Assembly: GCA_947628515.1 (NCBI GenBank)
Contig: CANRAG010000011.1
Span: forward strand, 1-38,482
DNA from: an uncultured Clostridia bacterium
GTDB lineage: Bacteria; Bacillota; Clostridia; UBA1381
Length of the DNA stretch: 38,482 nt
Direction of reading: 5' to 3'
The notes under the pieces are model-generated. The model was not told the origin of the DNA. It ran no database searches and saw only the letters and a list, made by a program, of their open reading frames with translations. Of this stretch, positions 7,482-17,200 are shown piece by piece. A program made the position numbers and the translations under genes. Numbering within the stretch: position 1 is the stretch's first letter; each line of letters opens with the position of its first letter.

Positions 7482-9677
7482 ATGAAAAAAGCAGTTTCAA
7501 TATTTATTGCCGCGGCAATGATCACGGCTATGGTACCGTCGGCGTTTGCGGCGTCATATACGGCGAATTTCGACGAGGGCAGTAACAGCAGATTTACCAA
7601 AGCCACAAGCTACGGCGGTAAGGGTAATGGAGTCACAGACAAAGACGACCCGAATTATTACAGAGATTCGGTATCCATAGCATGGGTAGACGAAGGCGGC
7701 GTTGACAATACATGGGGAATGGAGATAAGCTATTCGGCGGCAACATACTATGCCGGAGAATATTTCGGAAATCTTCCAAAGGCATGGGACGGCGCTACGA
7801 CCGATCCGAATGTTAAATATCTCAATTTCGATTATAAGGGCAAGGGCAAGATAAATCTGTCCTTTGGTACCTATGAGATTATAAACTATTCGGCACAGAA
7901 CGGAGTGAAATATACCTACAGGTTTGACGTTGACACAAACGGTGAATGGAAAAAAATAAGCATTCCGCTTTCGAGCTTCACGAGAAACAACAACGGCGTT
8001 GTTGAAACAGCGGCGGATCATCTCAGCGAAGTGACCATGATGACGTTTATGGCGGCTGAAAACGGCGGAGTTGACGATAAGGATCCTAATCTTCCGACCA
8101 TGTCCGGAGATGAGCTTAGAGAAAAAGCCAGAACCGGAAGCATAGTCTTTGACAATATGGAGCTTTCCGACGTCGGGAACGATCTCCCGCCCTCGGAAAT
8201 ACCGACGCGGGTAATTGATTTTGACGATTACACGCTCACGTCGGTCGCCACCTTTGACGGCTTTAAAAATACTGCCGGTGACTACAAGGACTTTGTAACC
8301 GGAGATGTTACGGACGACGGTAAAGACGGCAAGGGCTACAAGGTCGCGTATCAATCCGCGTCGTATTTTGCCGGTGAGAAGTTTACAAAGGTACCCGATA
8401 TGTGGGAAACCGACGCGGAATCGAAATTCCTTGAGCTTGACGTAAAGGGTCACGGCTCGGTCAATGTAAATCTCATGGCGGGCGGACTGGTGACGAACGG
8501 CGTGGTGCAGGGTACGCGCTACAGCCAAAAGATAACGGTCAACACGGATGATTGGAAAACGATAAGCATCCCGATATCAAACTTCGTTGCAAAGGAACAA
8601 GTCGTGCCGCTTAATGAGGTGCAAGGCATAAGCTTTACCGCGGGTGAAAACGGCGGTATCGATAACAATGCCCCCGAATCAAAGGCAATGAGCAAGGAAG
8701 ATCTTGAAGCGAAGGCGAAGAAGGGCGAAGTTATAATAGACAATATCACGCTCGCTAAGGAAAGCTCGGTAACGGTATATGCCGCGGACTTTGAGAGCGC
8801 TGATTCAAGCTTCGGAACGAGCCGGACATATGACGGTCATAAATTGACCGCGGATTCGACCTACAAGGACTATGTAAAAGGCGCTGCCGTTTCGGGCGAA
8901 GGTCTTGGCGGCTCAACGGGCTATAAGGTGGATTACAGCGCCGCGTTTACTTATTCGGGCGAGGTCTTTGCGGCGATACCGCAGATATGGGAGCTTGGGA
9001 TCGATTCCGCCCAATACCTTAATTTTGATTACAAAGGTAAGGGAATAGTAAAGCTTAGCTTCTCGACCGGAAACAAAAACGGCGTAGAGCTTACAGACGG
9101 CAAGAGATATACCGCGACGCTCAACCTCGATTCTCACGGCCAATGGGCAAAGTACAGCGTGCCGCTGAGCGAGTTTAAAAACGGTGATGAATCTGTAAAT
9201 ATTGCCGATATAGGCGCGGTGACATTCCAGGCGGGCGAGAGCCTGTTCTTCAACAAAGATTCGGAAGAAGCGCAAGCGAAAGGCGACGAGAAGCTTGCGG
9301 AGGAAGCGAAGAAGGGCAGTATCGTATTCGATAACATGGAAATTTCCGCCACAGAGGGCAGTTCCACTGTCTTTGCCGATGTGAAGGTGACGGCGGAGAT
9401 CGACGGTAAGCAGACAGATAAGCTCGCGGACGGAGATATAACCGTAAAGGCGGCTATGTCGGGAATGAGCGACAATTCGAATATAACGCTTGCGGCGGCT
9501 ATATATAACGCGGACGGGAGTCTTGACGATGTTAAGCTTGCTTCCGACACAATTAACGGCGATGGCGAGGTATCGCTCAAGATCAATGCGGCGGATACGT
9601 CAGGCAAGTCTATGAAGGTATTCGTATTCGATGATTTTGACAAACTTCATCCCATAACCAAGGTAACTTTATTCTAA
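7482..9677 (+). CDS. Secreted non-catalytic protein with three tandem binding-like modules
   Basis: 731 residues with a cleavable signal peptide (SAFA/AS near residue 23) and no catalytic domain that I recognise. The ATG at 7482 follows AAAGGAGG. Three homologous beta-sandwich modules occupy roughly residues 24-225, 241-426 and 431-625. Each carries a FD/FE opening, a YFAGE.F...W motif, a FDYKGKG-like strand, W..ISIPLS.F, and a closing (I/V).DN(M/I).L strand. The pattern resembles CBM11/CIA30-type galactose-binding folds. A C-terminal Ig-like domain (628-731, ending VFVFDDFDKLHPI) is of the type also found in the modular GH5 genes here. It sits between the binding proteins and the permeases, so I infer a secreted polysaccharide-binding protein. 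No SLH, sortase or lipoprotein anchor is visible, so how it stays near the cell is unclear. Confidence 0.8.
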   Translation: MKKAVSIFIAAAMITAMVPSAFAASYTANFDEGSNSRFTKATSYGGKGNGVTDKDDPNYYRDSVSIAWVDEGGVDNTWGMEISYSAATYYAGEYFGNLPKAWDGATTDPNVKYLNFDYKGKGKINLSFGTYEIINYSAQNGVKYTYRFDVDTNGEWKKISIPLSSFTRNNNGVVETAADHLSEVTMMTFMAAENGGVDDKDPNLPTMSGDELREKARTGSIVFDNMELSDVGNDLPPSEIPTRVIDFDDYTLTSVATFDGFKNTAGDYKDFVTGDVTDDGKDGKGYKVAYQSASYFAGEKFTKVPDMWETDAESKFLELDVKGHGSVNVNLMAGGLVTNGVVQGTRYSQKITVNTDDWKTISIPISNFVAKEQVVPLNEVQGISFTAGENGGIDNNAPESKAMSKEDLEAKAKKGEVIIDNITLAKESSVTVYAADFESADSSFGTSRTYDGHKLTADSTYKDYVKGAAVSGEGLGGSTGYKVDYSAAFTYSGEVFAAIPQIWELGIDSAQYLNFDYKGKGIVKLSFSTGNKNGVELTDGKRYTATLNLDSHGQWAKYSVPLSEFKNGDESVNIADIGAVTFQAGESLFFNKDSEEAQAKGDEKLAEEAKKGSIVFDNMEISATEGSSTVFADVKVTAEIDGKQTDKLADGDITVKAAMSGMSDNSNITLAAAIYNADGSLDDVKLASDTINGDGEVSLKINAADTSGKSMKVFVFDDFDKLHPITKVTLF

Positions 9678-9694
9678 AAATTATACCTCATTAC

Positions 9695-9739
9695 AAAAAA
9701 GTTTACCGCCTTTTATATAAATACGGCATATGATAGAAT
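9695..9739 (+). promoter_or_regulatory. Promoter and operator of the permease-GH5-SLH operon
   Basis: AAAAAAGTTTACC at 9695-9707 is followed 33 bases after the G of GTTT by an extended -10, TGATAGAAT (TAGAAT at 9734-9739). No consensus -35 is present: the bases at the -35 position are TTTTAT, which also form a possible second half-site ten bases after TTTAC. This fits a promoter that depends on an activator bound next to the polymerase. Confidence 0.65.
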
Positions 9740-9780
9740 AATTGCAGGGTGAGACAGAACTGTCACAACCCTGCAATTTT
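9740..9780 (+). other. Leader or terminator hairpin before the permease genes
   Basis: An 11-base perfect stem AATTGCAGGGT (9740-9750) with ACCCTGCAATT (9768-9778) encloses an inner stem GACAG/CTGTC (9753-9757 with 9760-9764) and ends in TTTT. It begins at the predicted transcription start of the downstream operon. It may be the terminator of the gene ending at 9677, a 5' stabilising hairpin, or an attenuator; the sequence does not decide. Confidence 0.6.
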
Positions 9781-9804
9781 GACTTATAAAGGGGTGTCTG
9801 GCAC

Positions 9805-10731
9805 TTGAAGAAGAATTTTATTAAAGATATAAAAAAGAACGGGCCTTTACTTTCAATGTGTATTCCGGGATTAATATTTTTTATATTATTTCATTATTTG
9901 CCGATGTTCGGAATTATGATAGCTTTTAAGCAGTACAGATATGACTTGGGAATATGGGCAAGCCCGTGGAACGGAATTAAGAACTTTGAGTTTATGTTCT
10001 CCAGTCCGGACGCGTGGATAATCACGCGAAACACAATAGCGTATAATCTCGTTTTCATATTCGGCGGACTTGTTTTAAACGTTGCAATGGCGATCGGTCT
10101 GTCGGAGCTGAGGAACAAGACATTCTCAAAGCTGGCGCAAACGATAGTGATTATGCCCCACTTCCTGTCATATGTAATTGTAAGCTTCCTTGCTCTCGCG
10201 TTTTTGCACGTTGAGAACGGTATTATAAACAGGGTGGTGCTTCCGATGCTCGGACAGCAGGGCGTGGACTGGTACACCAACCCCAAATACTGGCCGTGGA
10301 TACTTATTGTAGTTAATTTCTGGAAAACGGTCGGTTACGGAAGCGTTGTCTATCTTGCGGGTATAGCGGGAATAGACACATCGCTTTACGAGGCGGCAAA
10401 GGTCGATGGCGCCAACCGCTGGCAGCAGATAAGATACATAACCATTCCGGCGCTTGTTCCGCTTATGATCATTCTCACGATCCTTAATGTGGGTAAGATA
10501 TTCAATTCGGATTTCGGTTTGTTCTATCAGGTCCCGCTGAACTCCGGAGCGCTCTATCCCTCGACAAACGTTATCAGCACATATGTTTATAATATGCTTA
10601 TGACGGCGGGTACGGGAAGCGTGGGAATGGCTTCGGCAGCCGCGTTCTACCAGTCTATTGTCGGATTTATACTTGTAATGACAACCAATCTGATTGTAAA
10701 GAAAATCAGTCCTGAAAACGCGTTGTTCTAA
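9805..10731 (+). CDS. lplB: ABC sugar permease, LplB type
   Basis: A 308-residue inner-membrane permease with about six hydrophobic segments. The start is a TTG codon at 9805, chosen because AAAGGGGTG precedes it and it gives the usual short cytoplasmic N-terminus KKNFIKDIKKNGPLL. The cytoplasmic EAA loop that contacts the ATPase is YEAAKVDGANRWQQIRYITIP near residues 193-215, and the protein has the LplB-type FHYLPMFGIMIAFKQYR segment. It pairs with the next gene to form the channel of an oligosaccharide importer. No ATPase gene is in the window; relatives commonly borrow a shared MsmK/UgpC ATPase encoded elsewhere. It starts a new transcription unit and is 13 bases from the second permease. 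Confidence 0.94.
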   Translation: MKKNFIKDIKKNGPLLSMCIPGLIFFILFHYLPMFGIMIAFKQYRYDLGIWASPWNGIKNFEFMFSSPDAWIITRNTIAYNLVFIFGGLVLNVAMAIGLSELRNKTFSKLAQTIVIMPHFLSYVIVSFLALAFLHVENGIINRVVLPMLGQQGVDWYTNPKYWPWILIVVNFWKTVGYGSVVYLAGIAGIDTSLYEAAKVDGANRWQQIRYITIPALVPLMIILTILNVGKIFNSDFGLFYQVPLNSGALYPSTNVISTYVYNMLMTAGTGSVGMASAAAFYQSIVGFILVMTTNLIVKKISPENALF

Positions 10732-10744
10732 AGGAGGCAGGAAA

Positions 10745-11638
10745 ATGAAAATAGGAAAACGTAAAATAAGCATCACCGATATTATGATTTATATCATATT
10801 CATTCTTCTTGCCATAGCGTGCATTTACCCTATGCTTGTGGTATTGGGAGTATCGTTTACGGACGAGTCGGCAATTTCGGAATACGGATTTAAGGTTATC
10901 CCCAAGGCGTTCAGCCTTGACGCGTATAAATATATAATCGCGTCAAAGGCAACGATTTTAAGGGCTTACGGCGTAACGATATTTGTTACCGTCGTAGGAA
11001 CTATAATAAGCACCTTTGTCGTAGCGCTGTACGCGTACCCGCTTTCGAGGAAGGATTTTAAGTACAGAAGGATATTTACCTTTATAGCATTCTTTACCAT
11101 GCTGTTCAGCGGCGGTACGGTTGCCGGATACATGGTGACGACAGGCGTGCTTCACCTTAAAAACAGTATATGGGTATTAATTCTTCCGTATGTAATGAAC
11201 GCGTGGCATGTAATAGTAATGAGATCGTTCTATTCAATGTCCATTCCGACTGCGATTATAGAAGCGGCGCAGATTGACGGAGCAAATGAATATCAGATTT
11301 ACTTTAAGATAGTGCTGCATCTTTCGCTTCCGGGACTTGCTACGATAGGACTGTTTGCAACGCTTACGTATTGGAATGACTGGTGGCTTCCGCTTCTCTA
11401 TATAACAGAGCCGTCAAAATATAACCTCCAGTATCTCTTACAGAGCATGATTTCAAACATACAAAATCTGACCGAAAATTCGGCGCAGATGGGCGGCGCG
11501 AACCTTCTCGCGAACATTCCGAAGGAGGGCGCGAGAATGGCGCTTTGTATAATAGCGACCGCGCCGATACTGTTTGTATATCCGTTCTTCCAGAAATATT
11601 TCATTCAGGGGCTTACGGTAGGTTCGGTAAAGGAATGA
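10745..11638 (+). CDS. ABC sugar permease, YtcP/LplC type
   Basis: A 297-residue second permease of the importer, with about six membrane segments. Its EAA loop IEAAQIDGANEYQIYFKIVLH lies near residues 175-195 and is followed by LSLPGLATIGLF. The C-terminus PFFQKYFIQGLTVGSVKE is characteristic of the CarB/YtcP group. AAGGAGG precedes the ATG. It is followed after 21 bases by the secreted GH5, so uptake and surface hydrolysis are in one operon. Likely import partner is the LplA-like lipoprotein. Confidence 0.94.
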   Translation: MKIGKRKISITDIMIYIIFILLAIACIYPMLVVLGVSFTDESAISEYGFKVIPKAFSLDAYKYIIASKATILRAYGVTIFVTVVGTIISTFVVALYAYPLSRKDFKYRRIFTFIAFFTMLFSGGTVAGYMVTTGVLHLKNSIWVLILPYVMNAWHVIVMRSFYSMSIPTAIIEAAQIDGANEYQIYFKIVLHLSLPGLATIGLFATLTYWNDWWLPLLYITEPSKYNLQYLLQSMISNIQNLTENSAQMGGANLLANIPKEGARMALCIIATAPILFVYPFFQKYFIQGLTVGSVKE

Positions 11639-11659
11639 TCTCAATCGGAGGATTTGATT

Positions 11660-14209
11660 ATGAAGATAAAAAGAATTATAGGCGTAATCCTTGCCGCGGC
11701 GGTTTCCGCATCGGTTATGCTTATGCCGATTGCGGCGAATGCTAAAATAAAGACAGCGGAAAAGACGGTGGTTCCGTCGGAGCTGCACGTGGAGGGGAGA
11801 TACATATATAACGCGGAGGGCGAGAAGGTAAGGCTTGCCGGCGCAAATATCCCCGACCTCCAGTGGGCGACCGGCGGGGATAACGACCTTAACAGGCGTA
11901 TAGGTATTCTCTGCGATCAGTGGAACGCGAACTGCGTCCGTCTCTGCGTACATTCAAAGTTCTGGTTCGGGCAGGAGTGGTATCAGAGCGGCAGCTATGT
12001 CGATTACCGCAAGGTGGTAGACAACGTAATAAAGCAGATTACCTCGCGCGGAAAGTATGTGATATTAAATCTTCATGAATTTTATGCTATAACAGAACAG
12101 CAGAAGGATTTCTGGAACGACGCGGCGGAGATATACGCCAATAATCCCGGCGTAATCTTCGGACTTCTTAACGAGCCGCACGATATAGATTGGAATATGT
12201 GGCGCAACGGCGGTTATCTTGAAACATCCGACGCCTACGGGAAGCATACGCAGCGCGTATACGGGCATCAGGAAATCCTTGATATGATCCGTAAAAAAGG
12301 CGCGAAAAATATAGTGATCGCCGGCGGCCTTGACTGGGCGTATTACTTTGACGGTCTGTGTGATGGCTATAACGGTATGGAGCACGGCTATAAGCTGGAC
12401 GATCCGACAGGTAACGGCGTAATATACGACACGCATATTTATCCGATGAAGCCCGAATACAATCCGGTCGAAAAGGCCGTCGAGTGCCTTGTGGACGAAG
12501 CGCCTATTTTGGTGGGCGAGTATGGACACTGGGGTGAAAGACTTTTTGACTGGTACGATAACTATATCTGTGAATATCCGCATGTATGGATGAATGAAAT
12601 TCATGATTTTATCGACCGTAACGAGCTGAACTATACGGCGTGGTCTTTCCATATAGGCGCAAATCCGAATATGTTTATGGATTATGAAACCTTTACTCCG
12701 TCAAACTATTCGGGAATATATATGAAATACAAGATGCTAAACGAACCGGAAACGCGCCCGCCGGAGGAGGAGAGAGCATATGTGGACCCGTCGCCGCTTT
12801 CGACATGGGAGCATATAATCGATTTCGATAAAGTGAGCGCTGATTTTAAGGTGTACGGCGATGAGGTGAGGACTGCCAAAACAAATAACGGACACGAAGG
12901 AAAGGGGCAGATTATCGCGTTTGACAGAAGCGAGGCGGAAAGCTGGGACAGCGCGGCAATCGCGGATTTTGGCAACGCGGATCTTGGCGGAGCCAAATGG
13001 ATGGCTCTTAAGATAAAAGGCGACGGCGATATGAGAAATATCGGTATCGGTCTTGAGCTTGAGGACGGCAGAGTGTTCACAACGTATATGCATATGGATT
13101 TGCATGATAACTGGAAGGATTGGTTCTTTCCATTGTCCGTGTTTAAAAATGAGGAGGGCATACTCGACACGACACAGATAAAATCCGTACTTCTTACCTC
13201 GCTCGACGATGGCGCGGGAAGTTTCACAGTGGATGATATAAAAATAGGCGGACTGCCGTATGAGGAGGCAAAGCCGTTTACAGTGTCAGACAGCACCGAA
13301 AAGGAGGATATGACGTGGACGGCGTGGGAGGACGATGAAAATACTTTAACAGACTCTTTCACCGTGACCACAAGCTCCGGCGTTCGGCGGGCCAGCTCGT
13401 CAACTCCGGTTTTGATAAGCTATAATTGTCCGGCGGGCTCATACGGCGGTCAGGCGAGAGCGACAATACCGGAGTCATGGGATATAGGCAATGCCGACTA
13501 CTTCACATTCTGGGCCAAAGGCGACGGAACAAAGCAGAGATTTATGCTCCGCTTTGAACAGTATAAGGGCACGAACAGCAAAGAGCAGCGTTCAAACTTC
13601 AAAAAGCGGGAGCTTGAGAGGTTTTGTATCGCGTTTGACGTTAACAGCACAGAATGGAAGCAGTATAAATTCAGAATAAGCGATCTCGGAATAAGCGATA
13701 TGCTTCATCTTGATATGGTAAGATACATAAGTCTATTTAATCTTACTCTTGAATCGTCGGGACAGCTGTGGATTGATGATTTCGCGTTTACAAATATAGG
13801 CGACGAGCTCAAAGATCATTATAGCAGGCACCCCGAGCCGACGGCGTCCAAGCCTTTGGGCGAGCTTGTAACGAAGTATCCGGCAAACTCAGCGTACCAG
13901 GTTCCCAAGACCTTTGAGGTTGAGGCGGGCGTTGAGGAGCATATATCAATACACATTATGAATAAGACGGACCGCGAGCTGAACGGCGAGCTTAAGATTG
14001 AGGGATTGCCCGTTGACGGAGTCGCGAACGCTCTGTATAAGGTTTATCCCGGCTGGATTTCATATCCGCACTGGCCGTGGAGGAATTATTCATACAGTAA
14101 TTTCGGGTTTACAATACCGGAGGATAAGAAGGGTGAATACACTGTCACTGTATCGGACGTATCGGGCAACGGTATCGAGCCGCAGACATATAAATTGATA
14201 GTTAAATAA
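11660..14209 (+). CDS. Secreted GH5 endoglucanase with two binding-like modules
   Basis: 849 residues. The ATG at 11660 is preferred over an in-frame TTG at 11654 because CGGAGGA lies 8 bases before it. A signal peptide ends near ANA (about residue 29). Residues 40-370 are a GH5 (beta/alpha)8 domain: RLAGANIPDL opening, NLHEFY, general acid Glu172 in LLNEPHD, His/Tyr in DTHIYP, nucleophile Glu287 in LVGEYGHWG, and a C-terminal NYTAWSF. Two galactose-binding-like modules follow (about 385-540 and 555-715), of the same general class as those in the gene at 7482, then a C-terminal beta domain. It should cleave beta-1,4-glucan type backbones outside the cell. Specificity (cellulose, beta-mannan or branched xanthan-like glucan) cannot be fixed; the GH5 subfamily was not assigned. 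Confidence 0.9.
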   Translation: MKIKRIIGVILAAAVSASVMLMPIAANAKIKTAEKTVVPSELHVEGRYIYNAEGEKVRLAGANIPDLQWATGGDNDLNRRIGILCDQWNANCVRLCVHSKFWFGQEWYQSGSYVDYRKVVDNVIKQITSRGKYVILNLHEFYAITEQQKDFWNDAAEIYANNPGVIFGLLNEPHDIDWNMWRNGGYLETSDAYGKHTQRVYGHQEILDMIRKKGAKNIVIAGGLDWAYYFDGLCDGYNGMEHGYKLDDPTGNGVIYDTHIYPMKPEYNPVEKAVECLVDEAPILVGEYGHWGERLFDWYDNYICEYPHVWMNEIHDFIDRNELNYTAWSFHIGANPNMFMDYETFTPSNYSGIYMKYKMLNEPETRPPEEERAYVDPSPLSTWEHIIDFDKVSADFKVYGDEVRTAKTNNGHEGKGQIIAFDRSEAESWDSAAIADFGNADLGGAKWMALKIKGDGDMRNIGIGLELEDGRVFTTYMHMDLHDNWKDWFFPLSVFKNEEGILDTTQIKSVLLTSLDDGAGSFTVDDIKIGGLPYEEAKPFTVSDSTEKEDMTWTAWEDDENTLTDSFTVTTSSGVRRASSSTPVLISYNCPAGSYGGQARATIPESWDIGNADYFTFWAKGDGTKQRFMLRFEQYKGTNSKEQRSNFKKRELERFCIAFDVNSTEWKQYKFRISDLGISDMLHLDMVRYISLFNLTLESSGQLWIDDFAFTNIGDELKDHYSRHPEPTASKPLGELVTKYPANSAYQVPKTFEVEAGVEEHISIHIMNKTDRELNGELKIEGLPVDGVANALYKVYPGWISYPHWPWRNYSYSNFGFTIPEDKKGEYTVTVSDVSGNGIEPQTYKLIVK

Positions 14210-14229
14210 GCGGAACAGAGGTGATAATG

Positions 14230-17200
14230 ATGAAGAAAATCTGTTCGGTCATATGCGCTGCCGCAATAGCTTTAAGCAGTATGGGCAGCGTGGGTATCGC
14301 CGCGGAGGAGACGGGTTCGCAGATTAAATATAATTACAAGTTTTCGATGGAAAGCGATTCCGAGTTTAAAATGACATACGGATACAGCGGCGGAACGATG
14401 AATCCGAGGAAAAGCTATGTGCCGGGAAAGTACGGTAACGCTATGCAGCTGACATACCCGGGACATTATATAGACGACCCATCAAAGCGATATAACGGAT
14501 TTGTTATTCAGTTCAAGGACGAAAATGTTGAGCTTGCAAACGAAAGCATTTCAATGCTTGACCTTATGCGCGACACGCAAAGTATTTCAATGTGGGTGCA
14601 CACTCCCGTAACAGTCGATCACAGCGGCAAGGGCGCGGCGGCAAACCGTGTTGTTGAAATGAGTTTTTCCGCCACCGTCGAATGGGGAAACGTGGGTTTT
14701 AGCAAACAAATTAAGCTGCCGAATGAAGGCGAGTGGGAGTATATTACAATTCCGACGTCGGAGTTCAGATCATCTGAGTGGGGCGCGATGAGCAAGGCTA
14801 TTCAATCAGACTCGTATACGGCTCTGACTCAGGTATCTGTCATATTCCCGTACGCGACATATTTCGGAACAAGCCCGACGGAGGACACGCTTCTAACACC
14901 ATGGGAGGAGCCGTTCATCATTGACGAGGTGCTCTTTGACCGCTCAACGGACGAGGTGAAGGCTATAACGCCACCGTCAACGGGCGAGGAAGCGTACCTT
15001 GAAAACGCGAATATTTCAGGCGTGCTTGTAAAAGGAGTAAGGGTTGAGGGCTTTGACAAAAACGCCGCATCAAACAATATTCCCGTGCCCGCTTCATATA
15101 CGGCCGAGGATATTAAAAAGAACGTAACGGTAGAGGTTGAGGCTCCGACTGTTCAGAAAACGAATAAGCAGCAGGAAATTGCCGGCGCGACATATGAGAT
15201 AAACGCTCCGCAATCGGTTCCGGGCAAAGGAACGATAACGGTTATATCCGGCAACCGAAAAGTAAGAAAAAGCTACGATGTTAACTTTATCGCAAGTTCC
15301 GGCATACGACCGGATGTGAACAATATCACATCTGACGGCGGTAATATAAATGTACCCGTCACCAATGAGTCCGAAAGCGGAACGGCCGAGGCCTGCGCCA
15401 TAGCGGCGGTAAAGGACGGCGACGGCGTGTGCACAGGCGTATATTTTGCCGGACAGAGGAGCATCCCCGCCGGAACTACGGAAGATTTCAGCTTTAACGT
15501 AAATGCCGGGAACGAAAGCGATGTGGATGTTTATATATTTGACAATGAAACCGACTGTAATCTGTTATGCGCGCCAATCAGAATCGGAAGCGGATTGACC
15601 GCGTACACGAAGCCTGCGGGCGCGATAACCGAATGTTCCGTTTCAATATCCGATACGGAGGATGCTATAAACGTAAAGGGAACCGTCACAGGAAAGGGAA
15701 CCGTATTTGCGGTTCTTAAGAACGGAACCGGTTATATAGGCGCGTATACATTTGATACCGAAGCCGGCGCCTTTGACGGCACGATCGCCGCGGGCGGCAG
15801 GACTTACGGTAAAATAGATATTATTCTCTCCTGCGGCAGCACAGTGTCAAGAAGCCTGTATAACGCTTCGCCGTCTGAAGTTAACAGCTGCATAAGCGAT
15901 TATAAGGCTCTTGGCAGTGATGCCGAAAAGGCGGGAGAATGGTTTGAAAGATATAAGGATATTGTTAACATAAACAACTATCTTTCAGAGTCGCTGTCAG
16001 CTGTGGAGATTGCCGACGCGGTGGCGGGAGCGGACAAAAATGTCTCGAACGTAAGCGGCGTGAGAAAGAGCGTGGGTGAGGAGCTTATCCTCAGACTTGT
16101 GAATAAAACAAATTCAGCCGACGCCATAAGGGAGATATATTCGGCATATAACGATATAGCGGGGTTTGACAACAGCACATATTATTTTAAAAAATACATT
16201 ACCGATGACAGCGCTCTTGATAAAGTGCTTTCTGCCATCGCCGAGAATGATTACGGCAGTATAGGCGATATAAGGAACGCGTTTAATGAAAACAGCTTGC
16301 TTGTTTCCTTTGGAAGAGTAAACGGATACGGCGAGGTGGGCGAGCTTATATCGAGCAACAGAGATATACTTGCAAAGTATATAAGCTATGACGATCTCGG
16401 AGGGCTGGACGACACAGAGCTTACCGGCTACTATAAATATGTGGCGGAAAAGGGTGTAAGCAGCTTACAGTCGCTGGGGACGATGCTATATGATTATACT
16501 AAAACGCTTGGAGGCACGGGGAATAAAACAGGCGGAATAGGTTCGGTATCGGGCGGCGGCTCAAGCGGTGGCGGCGTTTCAATAGTTGCTCCGGTAACGG
16601 GCAACGCGGCGGAGAGGAATACGGAAGCTCCGACGAGGGCGCCGGAAAAGAACGCGTTTTCGGACGTGGACAGCAGTCATTGGGCGTACGACTCCATCAA
16701 CGGCTTAAAGGAGCTTGGCGTCATAGACGGACGCGATGACGGCAGCTTTGGCGTGGACGACGCGGTAACACGAGAAGAATTTGTGAAAATGCTTCTCGGC
16801 GCGTTCGGAAAGGAACCCGAAAAAGCGGAGAGTATATTCCGCGACGTGGACGCGGACGCATGGTATGCGCCGTATGTAAATACCGCCGCGGCTATGGGGA
16901 TAGTAAGCGGTATAGAGGACGATGTTTTTGGAGTAGGCGAGCAAATCACGAGACAGGACATGTCGATATTGATAGCGCGATACCTTGAAAAAGAGGGGTG
17001 TGATTTAAATTCATCGTCGGACAACGCGTTTATTGACGACGGTGATATTGCAGATTATGCTCGTGACGGAGTTTACGCGCTTAAAAATCTCGGATTTATA
17101 AGCGGTATGGATGATAACAGATTTATGCCTCTGGATAACGCCACAAGAGCGCAAACCGCCAAAGTTCTGTATTCGGTTTATTCATACATGAAAAACAGAA

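Noticed and set aside
7554..8528. 324-codon open frame on the minus strand inside the three-module protein gene
   Set aside because: It lies wholly opposite a gene with a signal peptide, repeated modules and a good ribosome binding site; its translation is Arg/Tyr-rich and looks like an antisense shadow.
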